Below, one piece after another: positions 1 to 5,887 of a DNA stretch of 6,633 nt; the stretch's first letter is position 1, and every line of letters starts with the position of its first letter. The stretch covers positions 1 to 6,633 of the forward strand of contig CAZIWJ010000209.1 in assembly GCA_964542855.1 (NCBI GenBank). Direction: 5' to 3'. The notes beneath the pieces are model-generated. The model saw only the letters and a program-made list of their open reading frames with translations. It had not been told where the DNA came from and made no database searches. This stretch comes from CAZIWJ01 sp964542855 (GTDB lineage Bacteria; Bacteroidota; Bacteroidia; Cytophagales; Cyclobacteriaceae). Made by a program: the position numbers and the translations under genes.

Positions 1-156
1 ACCAGAAGGCAGTTGAAGAAAAACAGTTGATTCATCTTTAAACTTTAGCTGAATGGAATTCTAATTAAATGTCAACGCGCCCTAAATCACTAAGCACCTG
101 ATGAATTTCTTCAACCGGGCTAATGCAGCACCTCATGTACCAGAGTCAGGCAGTGA

Positions 157-681
157 TTATTGAATCTGCTTCACTTCGCCGTAATCTACCGCATAGTGCT
201 TAAAAGCTTCCTGCAAAGGGGTTTGATTAACGTGGGATAGTATTACCCGGATGGGTCCGGCATGGGTTATTATAACTATTCTCGTTTCAGGCCTGAAAGT
301 AAGCTGATTATACCAGCTAATTACCCGACCGGCAAGCATTTGCATCGATTCCCCGTTTGGTACCTGTTGACTGACAAAGTCTTCCATCCATGGATTGAGT
401 TCTTGTTGGGGAATTGCCGACCAGGGCTGCAATTCCCAATTCCCGAAATGCATCTCTTTTAATTGAGGCACTTCTATTATTTGCCCGGAACCAATACGTT
501 CAGCCAGCTGCATGCATCGTGCCAGCGGACTGGTATAAACATCGTCTATCTTATCCGGTAAATGCTTCAATACTTTCTCTGCCTCTTTCTCAAATGAAGT
601 TGCCAGGGGAATGTCCGACTGGCCGTAACAAACTTCTTTCGCTACATCGGGAGTAGTATGGCGCACTAAATATATTTCCAT
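157..681 (-). CDS. cobC: Alpha-ribazole phosphatase (histidine phosphatase family), 174 aa
   Basis: This enzyme removes the 5'-phosphate from alpha-ribazole phosphate or adenosylcobalamin 5'-phosphate, the last step of nucleotide-loop assembly in the cytoplasm. The N-terminus MEIYLVRHTTPD carries the histidine-phosphatase signature, with the phospho-acceptor at His8 and Arg7 beside it. The TTPD that replaces the usual G after RH is typical of the CobC subgroup. Further landmarks are CYGQSDIPL (18-26), YTSPLARC (49-56, Arg55), LKEMHFGNWE (74-83, acid Glu76) and IITHAGP (137-143, His140). I chose the ATG at 681 because the family signature begins there. The frame is open to an ATG at 741, but that would add 20 residues lying wholly inside cobS. 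The start overlaps the cobS stop by 16 bp, which suggests translational coupling. A general phosphoglycerate-mutase-like phosphatase is the alternative, but the operon context argues strongly for CobC. Confidence 0.93.
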   Translation of the reverse strand: MEIYLVRHTTPDVAKEVCYGQSDIPLATSFEKEAEKVLKHLPDKIDDVYTSPLARCMQLAERIGSGQIIEVPQLKEMHFGNWELQPWSAIPQQELNPWMEDFVSQQVPNGESMQMLAGRVISWYNQLTFRPETRIVIITHAGPIRVILSHVNQTPLQEAFKHYAVDYGEVKQIQ

Positions 682-1454
682 GAAATAACAACAGTTAAAT
701 AATAAACTACTTCTATCAATTGCTGAGTGGCTCCCAGGCAATCGCCGGTATAACCACCAATTTTACGACGAAAGTAATTACCCAGATAGCCTTTAACCAG
801 GTAAAGTACCATCGAAATCAGCAACCACCACCACTGCTGAAAAAAGATAGTCAGGAGAACAGTGGGAATTATTCCGGTAACTACAGCTACCAGTACATTT
901 GTGGCAGAATAGGATTTTGCAACCGGACGAACTTTACTGGATTCATCTTCCCGAACGTATTCGTGGGTAAATATAACCGACGCAGCCATGAGCCGGCTGA
1001 GGGTATGCCCGTTAATGACTACTAACAGCAGGTACAACAGATTATCCTGTTGCTGAATAATTTTTACCAGTAAAGATACTTTCAGCAATAACAGCAGGAT
1101 GAGGCCAACTACGGCGTAAGTACCCACCCGGCTGTCTTTCATGATGGTGAGTATTTGCTTTTGGGTCCACCCTCCGCCGAACCCGTCGCACACGTCGGCA
1201 AAGCCGTCTTCGTGAAAAGCACCGGTTATCCACACGGAGAGGATAATGAATAAAACCGCCGCAAAAAAGGAGGTAACCAGCCAGTTTCCCAGTAACAATC
1301 CGGCACCCGAAAGACATCCAACCATCCAGCCAATGACCGGAAAGTACCGAACCGATTTATTAATGTACTCCGGGCTGTGATCTACCCACGACGGACAGGG
1401 AATGCGGGTGTAGAACATTACCGCTGTAAAAAAAATCTTGAGCTCTTCTCTCAT
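666..1454 (-). CDS. cobS: Adenosylcobinamide-GDP ribazoletransferase (cobalamin-5'-phosphate synthase), 262 aa
   Basis: This integral membrane enzyme condenses AdoCbi-GDP with alpha-ribazole (or its phosphate), releasing GMP and forming the cobalamin nucleotide loop. The family's acidic motif HEDGFADVCDGFGGG is at residues 81-95, followed by KDSRVGTY (106-113) and, near the C-terminus, GGYTGDCLGATQQ (233-245). Hydrophobic stretches at about 38-76, 113-131, 137-162, 185-205 and 207-223 indicate a polytopic inner-membrane protein. The length is close to the family's usual size of about 250 residues. The ATG overlaps the cobT stop as ATGA (1451-1454), and the 3' end overlaps the cobC start by 16 bp, so this gene is tightly locked into the operon. 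Recognition is unambiguous from the acidic and KDSRVG motifs. Confidence 0.96.
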   Translation of the reverse strand: MREELKIFFTAVMFYTRIPCPSWVDHSPEYINKSVRYFPVIGWMVGCLSGAGLLLGNWLVTSFFAAVLFIILSVWITGAFHEDGFADVCDGFGGGWTQKQILTIMKDSRVGTYAVVGLILLLLLKVSLLVKIIQQQDNLLYLLLVVINGHTLSRLMAASVIFTHEYVREDESSKVRPVAKSYSATNVLVAVVTGIIPTVLLTIFFQQWWWLLISMVLYLVKGYLGNYFRRKIGGYTGDCLGATQQLIEVVYYLTVVISWKYI

Positions 1455-2512
1455 GAATTTGTTTTGCTGCTTACGGCCGCCGAATCGAAGCTGGCCATTT
1501 TATTCAAGATTTCCACGGCCATTTTTATCAGTGGAAAACCAGCCGCACAGCCGGTTCCTTCGCCCAGTCGCATGGCAAGCTGCAACAGGGGTTCGGCATT
1601 GAGATACTGTAATACTTTCTGATGTCCCCGCTCTTCCGATTTATGGGTAAATACGGCGTAATCTTTAACAGCCGGTGCTATGCGTTGAGCTAGTAAAAAA
1701 GCGGCGGTAGAAATAAACCCATCTACCATAATTAGGCAGTTACTGGATGCTGCTTTCAGCATCCCTCCCACCATCTGGGCAATTTCAAATCCGCCGTAAG
1801 TAGCCAGGATACGGGTAGTACTTTCGCGGGCATTAAGGTTGTGCAATGACTGAACTTGTTGTAAAGTTTCTAGCTTTTGCACCAAAAACTCGTCGGTAGC
1901 CCCGGTTCCCATGCCTACACATTCTGCCAGGGGAATGTCACAAACCGTACTTACAATGAGCGAAGCAGAAGAAGTGTTCCCGATACCCATTTCCCCAAAG
2001 CCCATTACGTTGGTTCCCCGGGCAATAACATCGGTAACAACTTCATCCCCCTTCAACATCGCCTGCTCGCAGGTTTTGTTGTCCATGGCCTGCCCGGACT
2101 GGTAATTGGCCGTACCCATTCCTGTTTTAGCATGAACAAGAGGAAGGGTTAACGGAAATTGATAATTCACTCCGGCGTCTACCACCTTTACGTTCATTCC
2201 TGCAACCCCGGCCATGGCGTTAATGGCAGCTCCCCCGTTAAGAAAATTCATCACCATTTGGTATGTTACTTCCTGCGGGAAAGGGTTTACCAGCCCGGAA
2301 CGGGCAATGCCGTGGTCGCCGGCAAAGATTAACACCACCGGATCCTGAAATTCAGGTTTAAGGGTTTGCTGAATGCGGGCTATTTGAAAGGCAAGTTGTT
2401 CTATCTTTCCTAACGAACCAGGAGGTTTGGTTTTACCATTTAGGCAGGCTAAAACCTGCGAATCCAGTGCGTTATTAACAGGAAGTACAGACCAGGAAGT
2501 GTTTTCCGGCAT
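1451..2512 (-). CDS. cobT: Nicotinate-nucleotide-dimethylbenzimidazole phosphoribosyltransferase, 353 aa
   Basis: CobT transfers phosphoribose from nicotinate mononucleotide to the lower-ligand base (classically 5,6-dimethylbenzimidazole), giving alpha-ribazole 5'-phosphate and nicotinate. Visible family motifs are KTKPPGSLG (27-35), FAGDHGIA (63-70), GEMGIGNTSSAS (173-184), MVDGFISTAA (262-271), THKSEERGH (289-297) and GEGTGC (317-322). Glu318 in the last motif corresponds to the catalytic glutamate of the Salmonella enzyme. The length is typical and all motifs are intact, so it should be active. It starts 13 bp after the cobU stop with no clear Shine-Dalgarno sequence but an A/T-rich upstream stretch. 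Its stop overlaps the cobS ATG by 4 bp. Which base it activates cannot be read from the sequence, and no dimethylbenzimidazole-synthesis gene is in view. Confidence 0.97.
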   Translation of the reverse strand: MPENTSWSVLPVNNALDSQVLACLNGKTKPPGSLGKIEQLAFQIARIQQTLKPEFQDPVVLIFAGDHGIARSGLVNPFPQEVTYQMVMNFLNGGAAINAMAGVAGMNVKVVDAGVNYQFPLTLPLVHAKTGMGTANYQSGQAMDNKTCEQAMLKGDEVVTDVIARGTNVMGFGEMGIGNTSSASLIVSTVCDIPLAECVGMGTGATDEFLVQKLETLQQVQSLHNLNARESTTRILATYGGFEIAQMVGGMLKAASSNCLIMVDGFISTAAFLLAQRIAPAVKDYAVFTHKSEERGHQKVLQYLNAEPLLQLAMRLGEGTGCAAGFPLIKMAVEILNKMASFDSAAVSSKTNS

Positions 2513-2525
2513 AAATATATGACTG

Positions 2526-3029
2526 TTATTTTAATTGAAGCGGCAGGCCTGAAACCATAAATATGGCCTTATCGGCCTGTTGAGCGATAAACTGGTTTGT
2601 CCAGCCCTGTAATTCGGTAAATTTGCGGCCAATGGAGGTAGGGGCATGACCTCCCATCCCTATTTCGTTGGAAATAATAATGAGGGTAGCTTCTTGTTTA
2701 AACAGCTGTTCCAGTTCCTGCTTACTGCTTTGCAGGCAGGCCTCTACATCCTGCTCCAGGTCGGTAAACCAGTTGGTTAACCACAGCGTAATACAGTCCA
2801 GAACTACTACCCGCCCCGAAACTGTTAACCTACCCAGGTATTTTTCTTCTTCCAGGGTTTCCCACTGATAATTGCGTTCTTGTTGGTGGCGTTTAACCCG
2901 TTGCTCAAAATCGGCGTCCCACTTTCTGGATGTGGCCAGGTAAACCGGATGATCAGACAAAGAAAGAGCCAGTTCCATGGCGTACCTGCTTTTTCCCGAA
3001 CGTTCGCCTCCCGATATGTAGTAGATCAA
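2526..3029 (-). CDS. cobU: Bifunctional adenosylcobinamide kinase / adenosylcobinamide-phosphate guanylyltransferase, 167 aa, TTG start
   Basis: CobU phosphorylates adenosylcobinamide and then transfers GMP to it, giving AdoCbi-GDP, the substrate of CobS. The P-loop GGERSGKS is at residues 7-14. RHQQERNYQWETLEE (47-61) contains His48, matching the guanylylated His46 of Salmonella CobU. VLDCITLW (76-83) is the Walker-B-like strand, and NEIGMGGHAP (121-130) with GRKF (134-137) completes the family pattern. The length matches the family (about 170-180 aa). The frame has no ATG near the start: TTG at 3029 gives MIYYISGGERSGKS, where homologues normally begin, and the nearest upstream in-frame stop is at 3042-3044. 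ATT at 3032 is the only other close candidate. This is the first gene of the compact cobUTSC block and is preceded by a structured 261-bp leader. Confidence 0.95.
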   Translation of the reverse strand: MIYYISGGERSGKSRYAMELALSLSDHPVYLATSRKWDADFEQRVKRHQQERNYQWETLEEEKYLGRLTVSGRVVVLDCITLWLTNWFTDLEQDVEACLQSSKQELEQLFKQEATLIIISNEIGMGGHAPTSIGRKFTELQGWTNQFIAQQADKAIFMVSGLPLQLK

Positions 3030-3055
3030 AATATGTCTTAATTAAATATAGAAGT

Positions 3056-3065
3056 TGCTTAAGCA
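3056..3065. repeat. Perfect 10-bp palindrome TGCTTAAGCA in the cobU leader
   Basis: TGCTTAAGCA is self-complementary over all ten bases. It lies 27 bp upstream of the cobU TTG and shares its last base with the 3065-3098 hairpin. It could be a dimeric regulator site or simply part of the leader's structure. The sequence alone does not decide. Confidence 0.45.
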
Positions 3066-3098
3066 TGAAATGCGTGAGGGTAATGACTCACATTTCAT
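3065..3098 (-). repeat. Long inverted repeat (hairpin) in the cobU leader
   Basis: On the plus strand the left arm ATGAAATGCGTGAG (3065-3078) and right arm CTCACATTTCAT (3087-3098) pair over 12 bp with a two-base CG bulge and an 8-nt loop. In the minus-strand transcript this is the strongest hairpin of the leader, ending about 36 nt before the cobU start. No U-run follows, so it is not a standard intrinsic terminator. Confidence 0.6.
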
Positions 3099-3101
3099 TA
3101 C
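3080..3101 (-). repeat. Alternative 7-bp hairpin competing with the neighbouring stems
   Basis: GTAATGA (3080-3086) and TCATTAC (3095-3101) are perfectly complementary with an 8-nt loop. The right arm uses bases that also belong to the 3065-3098 stem and to the 3098-3124 stem, so this helix cannot form together with either of them. The base pairing is visible; a switching role is inference. Confidence 0.45.
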
Positions 3102-3124
3102 TACAAAATCAAATAGTGTAGTAA
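3098..3124. repeat. 8-bp inverted repeat TTACTACA-N11-TGTAGTAA
   Basis: TTACTACA (3098-3105) and TGTAGTAA (3117-3124) are perfectly complementary around an 11-bp A/T-rich centre. The site lies about 70 bp upstream of the cobU start. Its form suits an operator for a dimeric regulator as well as an RNA hairpin, and it abuts the next dyad downstream. Confidence 0.5.
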
Positions 3125-3223
3125 ACAAACCAGGACTAAGTTAACGCAATAAAAAAACGAACTCCAAAGAAACCGGTGGTTTAATGTGCCAGGCTTCGGG
3201 CAAAGAATCGGGAATACCTGGAA

Positions 3224-3287
3224 TTAAGAGCACTGTAAAATCCAGACTCTACCCGGTTATTTTCACGGGATAAATTAGTGCTCTTAA
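3224..3287. repeat. Perfect 11-bp inverted repeat just downstream of mobA
   Basis: TTAAGAGCACT (3224-3234) and AGTGCTCTTAA (3277-3287) are exact reverse complements, separated by 42 bp. A small nested CCCG (3252-3255) / CGGG (3266-3269) pair lies inside. The outer arm ends 3 bp from the mobA stop. No U-run follows on the minus strand. It may be a 3'-end or processing hairpin for mobA, part of the cobU leader structure, or a 64-bp remnant element. I saw no target-site duplication. Confidence 0.6.
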
Positions 3288-3290
3288 AAG

Positions 3291-3899
3291 TTACTCAGCA
3301 CCAAATGAAAGCCATTTACAGGCTGCCTGGTAATCTTCCGGGGTATTTACATTCCTGAGTACTTCCGGGTCAGCAGGAGAGATGATACGTGTTTTATGAT
3401 CTTGTAGTATACTCACCAGCCGTTTATTGTTTTCATTTACTTTCTCCTCCAAAAAAGGCAGGGCTGCATTTTCCCAAATGGTAATTAGCGGTTCCGGAAA
3501 TGATTTCCCGGGAACCTGGTAGGCGGTTGCAATACAACCTGGGTCCTGGTTTTGCAGCAGGTACTCAAGGGTGGTTTTATCAACCAGTGGTAAATCGCAG
3601 GCCAGTACCAACCATGGACCGGGTTCCTGGTAAAAAGCTGCCAGCAAAGCTGCCAGCGGCCCTACGTTGCGGTGCTGATCTGGAATAATACCTGCTCCGT
3701 ACTGTTTTTCTGCAATCCTGAAGGTTTCAACCTGTTCCGGCCGGCAGGAAATGTGTACCGTACTACAAAATAGCTGCAGTAGCTTTAACATGCGAATGTA
3801 CTGGTACTCTTCATTGAATTGCAGGAAAGCTTTGTCGGTTTGCATCCGCCGGCTGTAGCCACCGGCCAATAGCAGACCTTTAACAGGTTCTGGATTCAT
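3291..3899 (-). CDS. mobA: MobA-like molybdenum cofactor guanylyltransferase (NTP transferase), 202 aa
   Basis: The family transfers GMP from GTP to molybdopterin-Mo, making the guanine dinucleotide cofactor in the cytoplasm. The nucleotide-binding signature LLLAGGYSRRMQTDK is at residues 9-23, followed by VGPLAALLAA (79-88), WLVLACDLPLV (96-106, metal-binding Asp102), FPEPLI (134-139) and the C-terminal NVNTPEDY (183-190). The length matches MobA (about 190-200 aa). One oddity is Gln20 where the RMGxDK motif usually has Gly. The ATG at 3899 starts just ahead of the signature. The gene lies upstream of cobUTSC on the same strand, but a 261-bp spacer makes co-transcription uncertain. No other molybdopterin gene is in the window, so the substrate rests on family resemblance. 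A related nucleotidyltransferase with another acceptor remains possible. Confidence 0.88.
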   Translation of the reverse strand: MNPEPVKGLLLAGGYSRRMQTDKAFLQFNEEYQYIRMLKLLQLFCSTVHISCRPEQVETFRIAEKQYGAGIIPDQHRNVGPLAALLAAFYQEPGPWLVLACDLPLVDKTTLEYLLQNQDPGCIATAYQVPGKSFPEPLITIWENAALPFLEEKVNENNKRLVSILQDHKTRIISPADPEVLRNVNTPEDYQAACKWLSFGAE

Positions 3900-4276
3900 A
3901 GGGTAATGGGTTATTGCATGCAGTTAAGTTACCGTTACACGAGCAGGTTACCTAACATAACGCAAATTTCTCGATTACTTTATAAAAAGCACTATTTCAA
4001 ATTTTATCGGTAGTAAGGTATCCAGGTAGGTAGTGGCAATTACGGTAGTAAAAATATTTAAGAAGAATACCTGTTGACTGCAGTTTCTGGTGTAATTCAA
4101 GCTCCACTGAACAGTTATCAGCCCGAACAACCAATCGTTGAGCCATTGGTTTAATTCTAAGGCTCTAATAATAAGCACGCAAATCAAGGATACTGCCTAA
4201 ACTAACTTACTTTCAAGCCCGGGCAATGCAAAAGTTAACCAGTATACAAAACAGCCCAATTGCAGGATTTTCTTCA
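3900..4276. other. Intergenic region without a supported gene
   Basis: This 377-bp, A/T-rich stretch lies between the end of the T9SS cargo gene and mobA. Open frames of up to 70 codons on the minus strand (3975-4187) have no recognisable motif, and I do not call them. Visible structures are a 7-bp hairpin AACCAAT-N9-ATTGGTT (4129-4151), an 8-bp palindrome GCCCGGGC (4217-4224), and two GTTACC direct repeats (3928-3933 and 3947-3952) upstream of mobA. The mobA promoter and the terminator of the upstream unit should lie here, but neither shows a textbook signature. Confidence 0.6.
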
Positions 4277-5887
4277 TTAACGGTTAATGATAACCGGCTT
4301 GGTGAAAACTCCGGCCCGGCTGCGTACACGAATAAAATATAATCCCGGGGGTTTCCCCCACAAGTTGAGCGATCGACTGAACAGGCGGTTGCGTTTATGA
4401 TACACATCCGGCTTACGGATGAGTTTACCGGTGGGGCTGATAATGGAAATTTCTAGCCTGCCGGTATACGCACTGTATATTTTCAGGGTAAAATAACCAG
4501 ATGCAGGATTGGGAAATACAGTTGAACGCTGTTCCAGAACGCTTAGCGGATCGGTGCCGGTAACCAGGATTTCCAGCGGTTCAGATGAAATTGCACACTG
4601 GTTAACCCGGGATTCTACCCGCCAGGTACCAGCCTGGGTGGCAATTATTACCGAATCGGTTGCTTCGCTAACCAGCGTATCGTTACGGTACCAGTCGAAT
4701 AAGCCCGTACTGTTCCGGGCAGTAAGGGTATCGCCCTGCTGTTCAACAAGCGGCTGAGGAGCAAAAATGCAGAAGCTGTCTTCCTGGACCACACTCCAGT
4801 TTCCCGCCGCATTACGGGCCCGCACATTAAAAATATGCTGCCCCAGGCCAATGGTATCGATAGCAATTAGCCGTTCCAGTTGGATGTTGTTAGCAAAGGG
4901 TACATCTTCCAGGGCAGTAGCTTCGCCCAGGCCGGGATCTTCGTCGATAAAGTATTCCAGGCGGTTAATTCTTTGCCTCCCTCCCTGCCGCAGAAAAAAG
5001 GTACGCTGCAGTAACCGACCCCAGTTGCCTTCGTTGTCGCGGATGCGGTAAAAGATGCGTTGAATACCGGGCGAAAGGTCATTATTAACCAGTAACCGGT
5101 AAACACTATCAACCGGCCCGGAAAGGTTCACCATGCTATCGATACCCATTACCGGCACGTTGTTGAAGGCGTACAAAATAGTAGCCGCTTCTTCCCCGCT
5201 GGTGGGCAATATCACGAAATTCAATTTTTTTACCACCCCTTTTTGTTCGTTGGTGAACCGGTAATTCAGCGTGTGCACCCCCTCGCCTATTCCGCTTAAC
5301 GAAATGGTGTAGGTACTGTCGGAATTGGGATCACTGATCACTCTGCTCTGATCGCCCGGAACTTCATCAATGGCATAAACCAGTTGGCGATCTGATTTTT
5401 CTTCCAGTAATAAAAAAGGGAACGACTTTAACGGGCCCCGTTGGTTTTTTTCGTCGAGAAAACGATAGAGTAACTGGTGTATACCCGGCTCCAGTGTACC
5501 GGCTGTCAGGGCAAAAGTATCGATAGTATTATTATTAACCTCCAACGTTCGGGGTAATTCACCGGGAACTTCATCGTAAGCATATTCCAACTGCTGAACG
5601 CGGCCACCCGGGGTATTACCAATAAGAAAAGGAGTACTTTTAAACGGGCCGAAAGCTATTGTATCGCTAATGAATCGGTAAAAGAGCGTATGTACTCCCG
5701 GCTTAAGGGAACTGATGTTCAGAGAATACAACGCATCGCTATCATTGGCCAGGACGCGGGTGAATGTTTTCTTCGGGTTGTTGAAATAATACTCAAAGAA
5801 CCGCACCGAGTCGGTTTGTGCAGTAGCCCAGTGGTGAAGCATTACCAGTACCAGCACCAGGAAACCAGATTTACCGGCAGCTAGCAT
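4277..5887 (-). CDS. Secreted T9SS cargo protein with five tandem repeats, Ig-like domain and C-terminal sorting domain, 536 aa
   Basis: Residues 1-24 form a signal peptide with hydrophobic core FLVLVLVMLHHW, probably cleaved around ATAQ. Five repeats of about 60-70 residues follow, at roughly 29-89, 98-160, 167-228, 236-300 and 308-376. Each has an aromatic/acidic opening (EYAYDEVPG, VYAIDEVPG, EYFIDEDPG), a middle PGVHTLFYRF-like strand (PGIHQLLYRF, EGVHTLNYRF, PGIQRIFYRI) and a closing hydrophobic strand. Residues 377-443 (FDWYRNDT, AGTWRVES) look Ig-like. Residues 451-536, opening VFPNPASGYFTLKI and containing GLYFIRV, match the T9SS type A sorting domain, so the protein should cross the outer membrane and be anchored or released there. 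Its ATG overlaps the preceding stop by one base (TAATG). The specific function is unknown. The repeats look structural or adhesive, and no catalytic motif is visible. Confidence 0.9.
   Translation of the reverse strand: MLAAGKSGFLVLVLVMLHHWATAQTDSVRFFEYYFNNPKKTFTRVLANDSDALYSLNISSLKPGVHTLFYRFISDTIAFGPFKSTPFLIGNTPGGRVQQLEYAYDEVPGELPRTLEVNNNTIDTFALTAGTLEPGIHQLLYRFLDEKNQRGPLKSFPFLLLEEKSDRQLVYAIDEVPGDQSRVISDPNSDSTYTISLSGIGEGVHTLNYRFTNEQKGVVKKLNFVILPTSGEEAATILYAFNNVPVMGIDSMVNLSGPVDSVYRLLVNNDLSPGIQRIFYRIRDNEGNWGRLLQRTFFLRQGGRQRINRLEYFIDEDPGLGEATALEDVPFANNIQLERLIAIDTIGLGQHIFNVRARNAAGNWSVVQEDSFCIFAPQPLVEQQGDTLTARNSTGLFDWYRNDTLVSEATDSVIIATQAGTWRVESRVNQCAISSEPLEILVTGTDPLSVLEQRSTVFPNPASGYFTLKIYSAYTGRLEISIISPTGKLIRKPDVYHKRNRLFSRSLNLWGKPPGLYFIRVRSRAGVFTKPVIINR

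Larger units (their letters stand above)
3030..3290 (-). promoter_or_regulatory. Structured spacer and leader between mobA and cobU
   Basis: This 261-bp stretch separates the mobA stop from the cobU TTG start and probably holds the cobU 5' leader and perhaps its promoter. It contains an 11-bp inverted repeat beside mobA, a short AAACC-ACC-GGTTT hairpin (3170-3182), a minus-strand T7 run (3151-3157) about 12 nt after that hairpin, and a cluster of overlapping dyads at 3056-3124. I could not find a convincing Bacteroidota -33/-7 promoter (TTTG with TAnnTTTG). Minus-strand pieces CCCGTGAAAAT and GCCCGAAGCCTGGC faintly recall the P4 and 3' segments of cobalamin riboswitches, but the conserved GGGAA box and CCCGCNACTGT core are absent. 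The regulatory role is inferred from structure and position. Confidence 0.4.

Noticed and set aside
682..741. Upstream in-frame extension of cobC by 20 residues from an ATG at 741
   Set aside because: It lies wholly within cobS, and the family signature MEIYLVRH begins at the internal ATG at 681. Homologues start there.
1042..1317. 91-codon minus-strand frame inside cobS, rich in Arg
   Set aside because: It is a shadow of cobS in another frame with no family motifs.
1877..2152. Plus-strand open frames of 64-91 codons opposite cobT
   Set aside because: They are antisense shadows of a fully motif-supported cobT.
3151..3182. Intrinsic terminator made of the AAACC-ACC-GGTTT hairpin and a T7 run on the minus strand
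   Set aside because: The T-run starts about 12 nt after a weak 5-bp stem, which does not fit the terminator pattern.
3190..3290. Cobalamin riboswitch on the plus strand (GGGAATACCTGG ... AAAATCCAG ... CCCG)
   Set aside because: The similarity reflects the palindromic nature of these segments. A plus-strand element would read into antisense mobA, which makes no sense as a leader.
3975..4187. 70-codon minus-strand frame with hydrophobic stretches between the T9SS gene and mobA
   Set aside because: It has no recognisable domain, low-complexity A/T-driven composition and no clear initiation context. The hydrophobic look can arise from A/T-rich sequence alone.
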